This document shows positions 34,830-43,687 of a stretch of 64,000 nt of DNA, piece after piece. This DNA is from Flaviflexus massiliensis (GTDB taxonomy: Bacteria > Actinomycetota > Actinomycetes > Actinomycetales > Actinomycetaceae): assembly GCF_001375495.1 (NCBI RefSeq), contig NZ_LN831056.1, forward strand, positions 277,642 to 341,641, given 5' to 3'. The notes under the pieces were generated by a model. That model was not told where the DNA came from. It saw only the letters and a program-made list of their open reading frames with translations, and ran no database searches. Every line of letters begins with the position of its first letter. Within the stretch, counting starts at the first letter, position 1. The translations under genes were made by a program, and so were the position numbers.

Positions 34830-36308
34830 TTAGCTCAGATCGGGGGCTGGCAATCCCACGTAAACGGTTTCGAGGTATTCCTCGATTCCTTCCTTCCCAC
34901 CCTCGCGACCAAGTCCAGACTGCTTGAGCCCGCCAAAGGGAGCCGCTGCATTGGAGATGGTGGCGGTGTTGACGCCGAGCATGCCGATCTCCAGCTTCTC
35001 TGCGAGGCGGAGGGTGCGGGGAAGGTCGTTGGTGTGGAAATATCCGCCCAAGCCAACCGTGTCCGTATTGATGATCCTGACCAGTTCCTTCTCGTCCTCA
35101 AAGCGCACAACGGGTGCTACGGGTCCAAAGATTTCTTCGGTCATGATCTCCGCGTCCACCGGAACATTCGTTAGCACCGTTGGCTCAAAGAAATAACCTT
35201 CGTCTCCAATGCGGCTACCTCCGGTTTCCACTGTGGCGCCGCCCTTGACTGCACGGTCAACGAGGCCAGTGACATCGTCAAGCTGCTGCTGACTGACGAG
35301 CGGACCAACCTGGGTGCCTTCCTCGAGACCGTCACCGACTCTGTGTGCCGCAAGTGCCTTCGTGAGCTTGGAAGTGAACTCGTCATACACGTCGGTGTGA
35401 ACAAAGAAGTGGTCGGCTGCGTTGCAGGCCTCACCCATGTTCCTCATCTTTGTCGCCACGGCAGCGTCGACAGCGCGATCAACGTCGGCATCCTCGAACA
35501 CAATGAAGGGTGCGTTTCCGCCCAGCTCCATCGAGGTGCGCAGGACGTTCGTGGCCGCCTCCTTAAGGAGTGCCCGGCCCACGGCAGTGGAGCCGGTGAA
35601 GGACAGCTTGCGCAGGCGCCGGTCGGCAATGATCGGGCCCGTGATTTCTCGGGAGTTCTTGGAAGGAATGACGGAGAGAACGCCCTTGGGTAGGCCCGCT
35701 TCGTCCATGATCTTCGCAAACATGAGGGCAGTGAGCGGGGTTTCCTTCGACGGCTTGAGGATGGCTACGTTGCCGGCCGCGAAGGCGGGGCCGGCCTTGC
35801 GGGTGGCCATGGCAAGAGGAAAGTTCCAGGGAGTAATGAAAAGGCAGGGACCAACCGGGCGGCGCACGACGAGTGCCTGAAGGTGACCTTCGGGAAGGCG
35901 GAAGTAGTCTCCGCGAATACGGGTGGCTTCTTCGGAGAACCAGCGCAGGAACTCTGCCCCGTACGTGACCTCACCCTGAGCCTGGTCGAGGGGTTTTCCC
36001 ATCTCCAACGTCATGATCAACGCCAGATCATCGCGGTATTTCGTGGCTGCTAGTTCAAAGGCTTTGCGGAGAATATCCGCACGGAACCGGGGAGAGGTTG
36101 CCGCCCACTCTTCCTGCGCGGCAACCGCAGCATCCAGAGCCTCGATACCCTCCTCTGGAGTTGCAGAGGCAACCGTTGTCAGGACCTCGCCGGTCGCAGG
36201 GTTGAGGACATTGAATCGCTCACCACTTACAGAGGGACGGAACTCGCCGTTAATAAAAAGATTGGTGGGGATATGGGCCAGGAGGCCAGCGATATTGTGC
36301 TCGGTCAT
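34830..36308 (-). CDS. NAD(P)-dependent succinate-semialdehyde-type dehydrogenase
   Basis: A 492-residue aldehyde dehydrogenase. ATG 36308 is chosen because GAAGGAGAAGG lies just upstream and the protein begins MTEHNIAGLLAHIPTNLFIN; the frame is open to 36491. Motifs: FITPWNFPLAMATRK (cofactor), SFTGSTAVGR, the general-base Glu in MELGGNAPF and the nucleophile Cys in MGEACNAADHF, where most relatives have GQTC. C-terminus has FGGLKQSGLGREGG. It is close to GabD-type enzymes, some of which oxidise 2-oxoglutarate semialdehyde. It is convergent with the SDR gene. Confidence 0.87.
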   Translation of the reverse strand: MTEHNIAGLLAHIPTNLFINGEFRPSVSGERFNVLNPATGEVLTTVASATPEEGIEALDAAVAAQEEWAATSPRFRADILRKAFELAATKYRDDLALIMTLEMGKPLDQAQGEVTYGAEFLRWFSEEATRIRGDYFRLPEGHLQALVVRRPVGPCLFITPWNFPLAMATRKAGPAFAAGNVAILKPSKETPLTALMFAKIMDEAGLPKGVLSVIPSKNSREITGPIIADRRLRKLSFTGSTAVGRALLKEAATNVLRTSMELGGNAPFIVFEDADVDRAVDAAVATKMRNMGEACNAADHFFVHTDVYDEFTSKLTKALAAHRVGDGLEEGTQVGPLVSQQQLDDVTGLVDRAVKGGATVETGGSRIGDEGYFFEPTVLTNVPVDAEIMTEEIFGPVAPVVRFEDEKELVRIINTDTVGLGGYFHTNDLPRTLRLAEKLEIGMLGVNTATISNAAAPFGGLKQSGLGREGGKEGIEEYLETVYVGLPAPDLS

Positions 36309-36534
36309 GTCCTTCTCCTTCGAAGTGTGCGTTTCATTCCCTTCCACTCTATTGCTCGGCGGGAAGCAGTGCGAGTATCGAATCTTTTTTTGAGCGGAGA
36401 TTCGGGACTTCACTCCTTTCAATAAATCGCTTGGAGAGAAGGCTCCAGGGAACAACGAAGAAGATTGATTCATGAAATGTCCGGAATACACAGGTGATTC
36501 TGTGAAATGGAGTGAGACTGCGGTTTTTGGGCAC

Positions 36535-36542
36535 GTGGTAAG
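36535..36542. repeat. Left target-site duplication of IS copy at 36543
   Basis: GTGGTAAG directly before the IS; repeated at 37967-37974. Confidence 0.85.
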
Positions 36543-37966
36543 GGTTGCGTCCCTTAGTGTGGTGTAACGCTTTCTGATGGTGGGCCTTGGGAAATATTGG
36601 GGCGGCCACCGTCAGTAACCTTTCGACTCAACTACCACATCTCACCGAAAGGCACGTAACGATGACCGCTGCTCCGCATTCTATCGACCCTGCAACCTAT
36701 CTGGACGATCTGCTGGCACAGGCTTCCCCGGATCTGATGCGTCAGATGCTGCAAGGGTTTATCAACCAGATCCTCTCCGCCCAGGCTGATACCGTCTGCG
36801 GGGCTGAATACGGCGTCGCTTCTGCTGAGCGGGTCAACCACCGTAACGGGTACCGTCACCGAGACCTCGACACCCGGGTCGGCACGATCGATGTGGCGGT
36901 ACCGAAGCTGCGCCACGGCGCGTTCTTCCCGGACTGGCTGTTAGAGCGACGTTCACGGGCCGAACGAGCCTTATCGACTGTGATCGCGACCTGCTACCTC
37001 AAAGGGGTTTCCACCCGTAGGATGAATGACCTGGTGGCAACACTTGGGATTTCCAACATGTCGAAATCCCAAGTATCGCGCATGTCGGAAGAACTCGACG
37101 AGATGGTCGCAGACTTCAAAAACCGCCCACTCGATCCCGGCGGGTACGCCTACCTGTCCTGCGACGCATTGACGATCAAAGTGCGCGAAGGCGGCCGGGT
37201 GGTCAAATGCTCCGTACTTTTGGCCACCGGTGTTAACGCTGACGGGTACCGCGAAATGCTCGGCATACATGTCGCCACTGCGGAATCCAACGCATCGTGG
37301 AAAGGCTTCTTCCAGGACTTAAAAGCCCGCGGGCTTTGTGGTGTCTTCCTTATAACCAGTGACGCCCACGAAGGCATCCAGCACGCCATTTCTGAAGTGC
37401 TGCCTGATGCGTCGTGGCAGCGGTGCCGCACCCACTTCGCGAAAAACCTCTACGAAAAGGTCCCGAAGACACAGTGGCCGATGGTCTCTGCGATGTTCCA
37501 GACCATCTTCCAGCAACCCGATGCCTCATCTACTTGGGGACAAGCCCGGGAGGTCGTCGACTTGTTGGAGCCGAAATTCCCGCAGGTTGCGGCCTATCTG
37601 GAGGAGTCGCTTGATGAGGTGTTGGCGTTTACCGCAGCGCCGAAACCAGTCTGGACGAAGGTGTGGTCGAACAACCCCACCGAGCGGTTAAACAGGGAGA
37701 TCCGCCGGCGCACCGATGTCGTGGGCATCTTCCCGAACCGCGAATCCATCATCCGGCTTGTCGGTGCGGTTCTTGCCGAGCAACACGACGATTGGATCCA
37801 ACAAAAGCGCTACATGTCACTGTCCGCACTCGAACACACCAAACACCTCATGCACCACCCAGGAGGTGATCATGGCGACCAACACCAGCTAACCGCCTAA
37901 CCCAAAACCCCGAACTTCATACCGAGCCGAAAGCTAGACCGCTACACCACTACACGGGACTTGACC
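36543..37966 (+). mobile_element. IS256-family insertion sequence, complete copy 2
   Basis: 1424 bp with the same terminal repeats and apparently the same sequence as the copy at 13432-14855. The 8-bp duplications GTGGTAAG differ from those of the other copy, so each arose by its own transposition. It inserted 51 bases before the sensor-kinase start and may have separated that gene from its promoter or given it a new one. Confidence 0.94.
36662..37900 (+). CDS. IS256-family transposase, copy 2
   Basis: A 412-residue DDE transposase identical in translation to the gene at 13551, with intact D, D and E motifs (SCDALTIKV, ITSDAHEG, NNPTERLNREIRRR). ATG 36662 follows GAAAGG. Confidence 0.94.
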   Translation: MTAAPHSIDPATYLDDLLAQASPDLMRQMLQGFINQILSAQADTVCGAEYGVASAERVNHRNGYRHRDLDTRVGTIDVAVPKLRHGAFFPDWLLERRSRAERALSTVIATCYLKGVSTRRMNDLVATLGISNMSKSQVSRMSEELDEMVADFKNRPLDPGGYAYLSCDALTIKVREGGRVVKCSVLLATGVNADGYREMLGIHVATAESNASWKGFFQDLKARGLCGVFLITSDAHEGIQHAISEVLPDASWQRCRTHFAKNLYEKVPKTQWPMVSAMFQTIFQQPDASSTWGQAREVVDLLEPKFPQVAAYLEESLDEVLAFTAAPKPVWTKVWSNNPTERLNREIRRRTDVVGIFPNRESIIRLVGAVLAEQHDDWIQQKRYMSLSALEHTKHLMHHPGGDHGDQHQLTA

Positions 37967-37974
37967 GTGGTAAG
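37967..37974. repeat. Right target-site duplication of IS copy at 36543
   Basis: GTGGTAAG, identical to 36535-36542. Confidence 0.85.
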
Positions 37975-38017
37975 TCGCTTTGCGGCGAGTTTGTGCGCCA
38001 TGTGAGAGGATTCGAAG

Positions 38018-38815
38018 ATGCCCCTTCTCCTCACTGTGCTTCTGATACTTCTGCTAGTCAGTTCGGGTACCTGCGTGGTGTTGATTCGCAAGATCAAGAG
38101 ACTGGAATACGAGGTTGGGGAACTTCGGGATGAGGCTGAGGTGCGAGAACGAAGGCCAGCCATCATCGCTCATGAAATTAGAACTCCGCTGGCACTCGTT
38201 CGTGGTGCTGCAGAACTTCTTGCAGAGCAAACTCCCGGACCACTCAATGATCGACAGCTCGAGTTTGTTGAAACAATTACCGAAAACTTATCGCAGATTA
38301 TCGACATTTCGGAGAATTTTATTGCACAGGTGCACCTGGCTGAGAACCCGGAAATTCAGCATTGGGAAACCGTAAATGTGCGGGATGTCGTTTACGAGAC
38401 TGCGCGGAACTTGAGAAAGGTAACCAGCGTACCGATTCATGTGGATGCTCGAGGTGGCCCAATGCCGATTGCTTCGGATCCGAAACTCATTCGTCAGCTC
38501 GTTTGGAATCTCGTCAATAATGCGGCAAGGCACGCGGGCGAGGGAGTGCCCGTGTCGGTGCGTATCTCGCCTTCTGAGAGCGGGGGAGTGCTCCTGTCCG
38601 TGAATGATTCGGGTTCGGGTATGGGGGAGGAGGATCTCAAAAAGCTATTCACGCCATTTGCTACGGGTTCTTCCCGTAGGCCAGGTAGCGGCATTGGCAT
38701 GATGGTAACCAAGCAAATCGTTGAAGCACACGGAGGGAAAATAATGATCGACTCTGAGAAAGGATATGGAACGGCCGTTCTCGTCGCCTTGCCGGCAGGC
38801 GGTGGGCGCCTGTGA
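38018..38815 (+). CDS. Sensor histidine kinase
   Basis: A short, 265-residue kinase with a single N-terminal membrane segment (about 3-23) and almost no extracellular part, so it probably senses through a partner or the membrane. The H-box is IIAHEIRTPLALVRG (phosphorylated His 52), followed by N-box LVWNLVNNAARHAGEG, G1 VNDSGSGMGEEDL and G2 GSGIGMMVTKQIVEAHGG. It is coupled to the response-regulator gene (GTGA overlap). With the transporters downstream it resembles phosphate-ester uptake regulators (UhpB, PgtB, HptS) in context only. Confidence 0.88.
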   Translation: MPLLLTVLLILLLVSSGTCVVLIRKIKRLEYEVGELRDEAEVRERRPAIIAHEIRTPLALVRGAAELLAEQTPGPLNDRQLEFVETITENLSQIIDISENFIAQVHLAENPEIQHWETVNVRDVVYETARNLRKVTSVPIHVDARGGPMPIASDPKLIRQLVWNLVNNAARHAGEGVPVSVRISPSESGGVLLSVNDSGSGMGEEDLKKLFTPFATGSSRRPGSGIGMMVTKQIVEAHGGKIMIDSEKGYGTAVLVALPAGGGRL

Positions 38816-39498
38816 CTAAGCCGGTTGCCCTCATCGTCGATGATGAAAAGCAAATGACATCAATTGTCTCCTTTGCGCTGGAAGTGCAGGGGTTTGATTT
38901 TCATACCGCCCACAATGTGGCCGATGCGTGGCGAATTCTCAACACCTATTCGATCGATATTGTTGTCCTGGATGTCATGATGCCTTCCGGATCAGGTATC
39001 GACCTTACGCATCGGATTCGCACGTTGTCGTCCAGCATCCCCATCATCCTCCTGACCGCCCTCGGTGCGGAGAAGGACAGGATTGCTGGCTTGGAGGCTG
39101 GGGCTGATGACTACGTGACGAAACCGTTTAGTCCGCGAGAACTCGCGTTGAGAGCACAGGCAATTGTGCGCCGGTCCAATTCGAGAGCTAACCAGGATTT
39201 TGTGGAGTACGGTTCACTTCTGATTGACCGCACAAGGTTGTCGGCAACGTGGAAGGGTCGCCACCTGGATCTGTCGGACACGGAAGTTCGGTTGTTACTG
39301 GCTTTGTCCGGGGGTGACATCGTGAGCCAACGGGAAATCCTCAATAAAGCATGGGCGACGACCGAGACCGTTGGCGGGCGTGAAATGGTGAAGACGACCA
39401 TCTACAGACTGAGGCGGCAACTGGCCAATCTGAAGGTTGAGGGCCTCGAGATCGAATCTCACAGGGGTCTGGGCTACTCCTTGAACGTTGAGGAATAG
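38812..39498 (+). CDS. OmpR-family response regulator
   Basis: A 228-residue regulator: receiver domain (about 4-120) with acidic pocket D10-D11, phosphoryl site D54 in IDIVVLDVMMP, T82 and K104 in DDYVTKPFSP, then an OmpR/PhoB winged helix (about 130-225, ending HRGLGYSLNVEE). The start is GTG 38812, overlapping the kinase stop. Three TGTTACC direct repeats 38-75 bases downstream of its stop are its likely targets. Confidence 0.92.
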   Translation: MTKPVALIVDDEKQMTSIVSFALEVQGFDFHTAHNVADAWRILNTYSIDIVVLDVMMPSGSGIDLTHRIRTLSSSIPIILLTALGAEKDRIAGLEAGADDYVTKPFSPRELALRAQAIVRRSNSRANQDFVEYGSLLIDRTRLSATWKGRHLDLSDTEVRLLLALSGGDIVSQREILNKAWATTETVGGREMVKTTIYRLRRQLANLKVEGLEIESHRGLGYSLNVEE

Positions 39499-39535
39499 CT
39501 ATTTCTTTGGCTGACCTCACTCTTGGTGACAGCGT

Positions 39536-39573
39536 TGTTACCAAGTGTTACCTGGGGCTGTGGTGGTGTTACC
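39536..39573 (+). promoter_or_regulatory. Three TGTTACC direct repeats, candidate response-regulator sites
   Basis: TGTTACC at 39536, 39546 and 39567, spaced 10 and 21 bases apart, so all lie on one face of the helix. This is the usual layout of OmpR/PhoB-family binding sites. They sit 78 bases before the OPA transporter start, with a likely -10 (GGATAT at about 39587) downstream. Confidence 0.65.
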
Positions 39574-39650
39574 CGGGTATAGCCAGGATATTCAGTGAAC
39601 GGTGCCGTTGACATTGGAGTGATGGTGCCCCACTGAGTAAGGGATATTTC

Positions 39651-41066
39651 ATGGCTGAAAAATCTAGAGGGAGTTTGGGCGTGCTAGCAGCTCCAAGCGT
39701 CGCACCCCGCCTTCCGGAAGAAGAGCAAGCGCCTCTCTATAAGCGCCTCCGAGGGCAAGCATTCCTAGGAATTTTCCTAGGCTACGCAGGCTATTATCTG
39801 ATTCGAAACAACGTATCGATTGTTTCTGCAGTACTTGAAGAACACAATGTGCTTGACGCACTGGGATTGGGCATTGTTGCGAATGCTGTTCTCTTCTCCT
39901 ACGGTCTTTCCAAGTTCTTCATGGCCATGCTGTCCGACCGGGCGAATGCGCGCTACTTCCTCCCGCTCGGACTCGCATTGTCCGCGATCGTTAACCTCCT
40001 CCTTGCCTTCGTTCCGATTCTGACGGCGTCGGTCGGCATCTTTGCCACGATGATGTTCATCAACGGTTGGTTCCAAGGAATGGGTTGGCCGCCTTCCGGG
40101 CGTGTACTCGTGCACTGGTTCTCGACCAATGAACGTGGCTGGATGACCTCGATTTGGAATTGCGCCCACAATGTTGGCGGTGCCGGCGTCGGTATTCTGT
40201 CAGCCTGGGCCCTGTCTGAGTTTGCGAGCAATGAGGCTGACTGGACTCCGGCGTTCTGGGTTCCTGCTATTGTCGCTCTCGTTGTCGCAGTCATTGCCTT
40301 TATTCTTATTCGCGACAGGCCAGAGGCAGTCGGTCTTCCCCCGATTGAAGAATGGCGAGAAGACCCGGCGAAGGTTGACGAGACCGCTGAAGAGCTGGAG
40401 ATGCCGTGGAAGGACAAGCTGTTTAAGCACGTCCTCACCAACCGAGTGATCGTACTGCTCGCACTGACCAATGTATTTGTTTACACCCTCCGTTACGGTG
40501 TCCTGAACTGGATTCCGATCTACCTGACGAATCAAATCCACGCCGCAAACATCACGGATGGCATCATCGGCTTCGCTATCTACGAGCTTGCTGGAATTGT
40601 CGGCACCCTGCTGTGCGGTTGGATGTCTGACAAGGTGTTCAAGGGATGGCGTTCCGGTGCGGGACTAGTCTTCATCCTGGGAGTTGGAATCGCGCTAGTT
40701 TTCTACTGGCAGATTCCCGCGTCGGCTCCGCTATGGATCTTCTACGTTCTGATCGCAATCATTGGTGGCCTGATTTACGGCCCGGTCATGCTCATTGGTT
40801 TGATGGCAATTGACATGTCTCCTACGAACATCGCGGGAACAGCAGCCGGTTTCACAGGACTGTTTGGATACCTGCTTGGAGCTTCGCTCGCCTCCACTGG
40901 CGTTGGTCTGCTGGTCAAGCACTTTGGCTGGGACGTAACATTCGCCTGCCTGGTAGGGGTTGTTCTTCTGGCTCTCGTCTTTATGTGGGTGCTGGGACGA
41001 GATGAGCGGAAGATGATGATCGAGCGGGAAGAAAAACTCCGCGACATGGTGGAAGACACCAAGTAA
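39651..41066 (+). CDS. MFS transporter, organophosphate:phosphate antiporter (GlpT/UhpT/PgtP) type
   Basis: A 471-residue transporter with about 12 membrane segments. LYKRLRGQAFLGIFLGYAGYYLIRNNVSIV and GWFQGMGWPPSGRVLVHWFS with ERGWMTSIWNCAHNVGGA are the hallmark of the GlpT/UhpT/PgtP (OPA) family, including the arginine in YYLIRNN that binds phosphate in GlpT. It probably exchanges a phosphorylated C3 or sugar compound for phosphate. It is followed by a 15-bp hairpin before the ABC genes. Confidence 0.9.
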   Translation: MAEKSRGSLGVLAAPSVAPRLPEEEQAPLYKRLRGQAFLGIFLGYAGYYLIRNNVSIVSAVLEEHNVLDALGLGIVANAVLFSYGLSKFFMAMLSDRANARYFLPLGLALSAIVNLLLAFVPILTASVGIFATMMFINGWFQGMGWPPSGRVLVHWFSTNERGWMTSIWNCAHNVGGAGVGILSAWALSEFASNEADWTPAFWVPAIVALVVAVIAFILIRDRPEAVGLPPIEEWREDPAKVDETAEELEMPWKDKLFKHVLTNRVIVLLALTNVFVYTLRYGVLNWIPIYLTNQIHAANITDGIIGFAIYELAGIVGTLLCGWMSDKVFKGWRSGAGLVFILGVGIALVFYWQIPASAPLWIFYVLIAIIGGLIYGPVMLIGLMAIDMSPTNIAGTAAGFTGLFGYLLGASLASTGVGLLVKHFGWDVTFACLVGVVLLALVFMWVLGRDERKMMIEREEKLRDMVEDTK

Positions 41067-41081
41067 ACGCTCAATCATGAC

Positions 41082-41116
41082 GTGTATCCGCCAGCACTTG
41101 ATGCTGGCGGATACAC
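41082..41116 (+). terminator. Hairpin between the OPA transporter and the ABC genes
   Basis: A 15-bp perfect stem, GTGTATCCGCCAGCA with its complement, closes a 5-nt loop, 16 bases after the transporter stop and 9 bases before the next start. It may end the transporter message or reduce downstream expression. Confidence 0.75.
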
Positions 41117-41124
41117 TGCCAATT

Positions 41125-42147
41125 ATGCTTGTACGGTCTCGCTGGTGGCGGGCAAAGCTGCCCACAATTGCCACACTAGTAATCCTCTCCGCCGTCGCGC
41201 TCGGATTGGTCGTAGTACCCCGGATTGGTGCTTCCGAACTTGTGGTTCTGTGCTCAAACAATGTTTCAGCATGTGAGGCCGTCAGTGCGGCTTATGAAGA
41301 GCAGAGTGGGCAACAGGTCACCGTGGTTCGTATGCCCACATCTCAAGCCTTGACTCGAGTGCGTGTTCCCAAGGAATCTGGAGAGTTCGATGTCTGGACG
41401 GGTGGACCTGCAGACGCCTATGCCATTGCCGCCCGTGAGGGTCATCTTGCAAGTGTTGAACTTGAAGCTCAATCAGTACCGGACAGGTTGCAGGACTCAG
41501 AAGGGCGATGGTACGGAATCTACGGAGGTATTCTTTCTTTTTGCGTTACCAACTCGATTGAGCCACCAACCACCTGGGCGGAACTCAACAGCGACTCTTC
41601 TTACCGAATTGTTCTTCCCAACCCGGTGAGTTCTGGAACTGCGGCCACGATCCTCTCTGTCCAGGTAGAACGGCTGGGAGGTGAGAGTGCGATGGTGGAC
41701 TATATGAAAAGACTCGACGAAGCCGTGCTCTCATACACGGATTCGGGAACGGTCCCGGCTCATCTCGTCGCGTCGGGAAGAGCCGACATTGGGGTTTCCT
41801 TCGCCCCTTACTGTGAAACTGAAAAGCTCCTTGGAGCGGACGTTTCTGCAATCTATCCATCCGACGGTACGGGTTTCGAAGTTGGGGCAATCGCAGTCTT
41901 GGAGGAAAGTAGGAGACAGGATGCCGCAGTCCAGTTCCTTAACTACGTAGTCTCGGATGAAGGGCAGCAAATTGGCGCCCAGGTTGAGAACCAGTTACCG
42001 GTAAGTGAGTCGCTCGAACCGAACTTAATCGGGCAGTTGGAGGAACTTGAGACTGCAATTTATGGCTGGAATATTCAGGAAATTGGAGCAAGCCGAGCCG
42101 GTTTGATCAATCTCTGGTTGAACGAGGTCCGCAACGGTGCGTACTAG
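41125..42147 (+). CDS. ABC transporter substrate-binding protein, ferric-type
   Basis: A 340-residue extracytoplasmic solute-binding protein with one N-terminal membrane anchor (about 13-31). ATG 41125 is used because an open frame starting earlier (41077) runs through the terminator hairpin. ELVVLCSNNVSACEAVSAAY, GEFDVWTGGPADAYA and WYGIYGGILSFCVTN follow the type-2 periplasmic fold of Fe3+/phosphonate-type binding proteins. In HptA and PgtC systems a protein of this sort senses hexose phosphate or phosphoglycerate rather than feeding an importer; here permease and ATPase genes follow. Confidence 0.82.
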   Translation: MLVRSRWWRAKLPTIATLVILSAVALGLVVVPRIGASELVVLCSNNVSACEAVSAAYEEQSGQQVTVVRMPTSQALTRVRVPKESGEFDVWTGGPADAYAIAAREGHLASVELEAQSVPDRLQDSEGRWYGIYGGILSFCVTNSIEPPTTWAELNSDSSYRIVLPNPVSSGTAATILSVQVERLGGESAMVDYMKRLDEAVLSYTDSGTVPAHLVASGRADIGVSFAPYCETEKLLGADVSAIYPSDGTGFEVGAIAVLEESRRQDAAVQFLNYVVSDEGQQIGAQVENQLPVSESLEPNLIGQLEELETAIYGWNIQEIGASRAGLINLWLNEVRNGAY

Positions 42148-43687
42148 CCCGCCGTCGGTGCAGGTCAAGAGAAATCGGGTCAGTGTTCGTACTGGTCTCA
42201 TTGCGGTCCTCGCTTTCGCTTGGTTCTCTGCATATTGGATTGCTATTGGAGAGCAGGGGACCCATCTTCTGCCGGTGGTGCAAAGAACGTGGGTTATGGG
42301 ACTCTCCTCGGGCTACTTGGCTGCCTTGGTGGCAGTACCGTTAGCGTTCTACTACCGCACTGGGCCCCGGACAAGCAGGGTCCTAATTGGATTTGGTGCC
42401 TGTACTCCTGTTGCCTTCGCTCCACTGACACTAGCGACCGCACTGGTCCAAGAACCTTTTAACCTTGATCCGTACGGCTCGGCAGTCATTGTGCTGTCGC
42501 AGGCGCTAGCTAACCTGCCGATTGCATTCCTGCTACAGGTAGGGACCCTCATGCTGGTCCATGACAATCTTATTTTTGCGAGCGCGACATTGGGACTCGA
42601 GCCTCGCAGAACTGCTAGGCGCCTCTTCGGGAGCAGAAGAAGATGGTCCTTTGTTGTTAGCGGAATGGTTGCATCGCTCTTTGCGGCATCGGATCCTTCG
42701 GTAAGCCTGGTATACGGCGGAACTCAGAGCTATCTCGCATCCCATATTTATCGGGGGCTGAATGCCGGGATGCAACCTGGTGCCGCTATCGGTGCGACTC
42801 TCGCACTTCTACTACCGGCCGTTTTTCTGGCGATTTACCTCACCAGGACGATCACGTCCTCATGGTCTGCCAGTAGCCTGCTCGCATTCGGTCAATCTGA
42901 TGTCAGTACTTACTTTGGGAGGCAGAGGTTATACCAATTCCTGAGTTTTGCTCTGCTGGCTCTGATTGGACTTGTCCTGTTGGTGATTGTCGTAGGAGCA
43001 CTTGGCGTAAATATTGGGGAGGTTCTCAACGTCAGTACTGTACTGACAACACTGGTAACGGTCATTGCCATAGTTGTGAGTGCGTCCCTGGTTGGTCTGT
43101 GGACAGCGCGACTCTCGAGGCGGGGATCAAGCTCGGCGTTCGTCGTTTCCTTTGTCCTGATCCTGAGCTTTCTTGTTTCTCAAACTGCCATTGGAATGAT
43201 TCTCTCGTCCCTGCTTCGCAATGCTGTCATCATCGGACAGACACCTGTGCTTCCGTCACTCGTTGGCGGTGGAGCATTCGCTGGAGGATACATTGCGGTA
43301 GGAATTGCGTACCTCTCCATCGCAGCTCCGATAGCACACCTGACAATGAGTGGGATTTTACGGAGTACTACAGATCTTTACGATGCTGCACTCGATAACG
43401 GGGCCGGCCGACTTCGTTCCGTTTTTATGGTACTCCCTGCCGTGGCGCCACGTCTGGTCGCCATGATGGCGATCCTGTCAGGGATTATCTTGACGAGGCT
43501 TTCACCGATCCTGTTTGTGCAACCTCCCGGCTATGCCGTCCCATCCACGAATCTTCTGACACTGGCATCGGCAGGGTGGGATGAGCACGTTTTTGCTCTC
43601 GGGGTCGTATCGGCGATTATCCCGATGCTAGCTTTTGCCTACGCTGCAACTCATGAATTTCAAGGAAAGGGACGTAAGAACGCGTGA
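42137..43687 (+). CDS. ABC transporter permease, two-module ferric/thiamine type
   Basis: A 516-residue permease made of two fused membrane modules of about six segments each, as in FbpB and ThiP. Each module has the EAA-like loop: ASATLGLEPRRTARRLFGSR in the first and YDAALDNGAGRLRSVFMVLP in the second. It starts at GTG 42137, overlapping the end of the binding-protein gene, and overlaps the ATPase gene by four bases. Confidence 0.85.
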   Translation: MRTSPPSVQVKRNRVSVRTGLIAVLAFAWFSAYWIAIGEQGTHLLPVVQRTWVMGLSSGYLAALVAVPLAFYYRTGPRTSRVLIGFGACTPVAFAPLTLATALVQEPFNLDPYGSAVIVLSQALANLPIAFLLQVGTLMLVHDNLIFASATLGLEPRRTARRLFGSRRRWSFVVSGMVASLFAASDPSVSLVYGGTQSYLASHIYRGLNAGMQPGAAIGATLALLLPAVFLAIYLTRTITSSWSASSLLAFGQSDVSTYFGRQRLYQFLSFALLALIGLVLLVIVVGALGVNIGEVLNVSTVLTTLVTVIAIVVSASLVGLWTARLSRRGSSSAFVVSFVLILSFLVSQTAIGMILSSLLRNAVIIGQTPVLPSLVGGGAFAGGYIAVGIAYLSIAAPIAHLTMSGILRSTTDLYDAALDNGAGRLRSVFMVLPAVAPRLVAMMAILSGIILTRLSPILFVQPPGYAVPSTNLLTLASAGWDEHVFALGVVSAIIPMLAFAYAATHEFQGKGRKNA

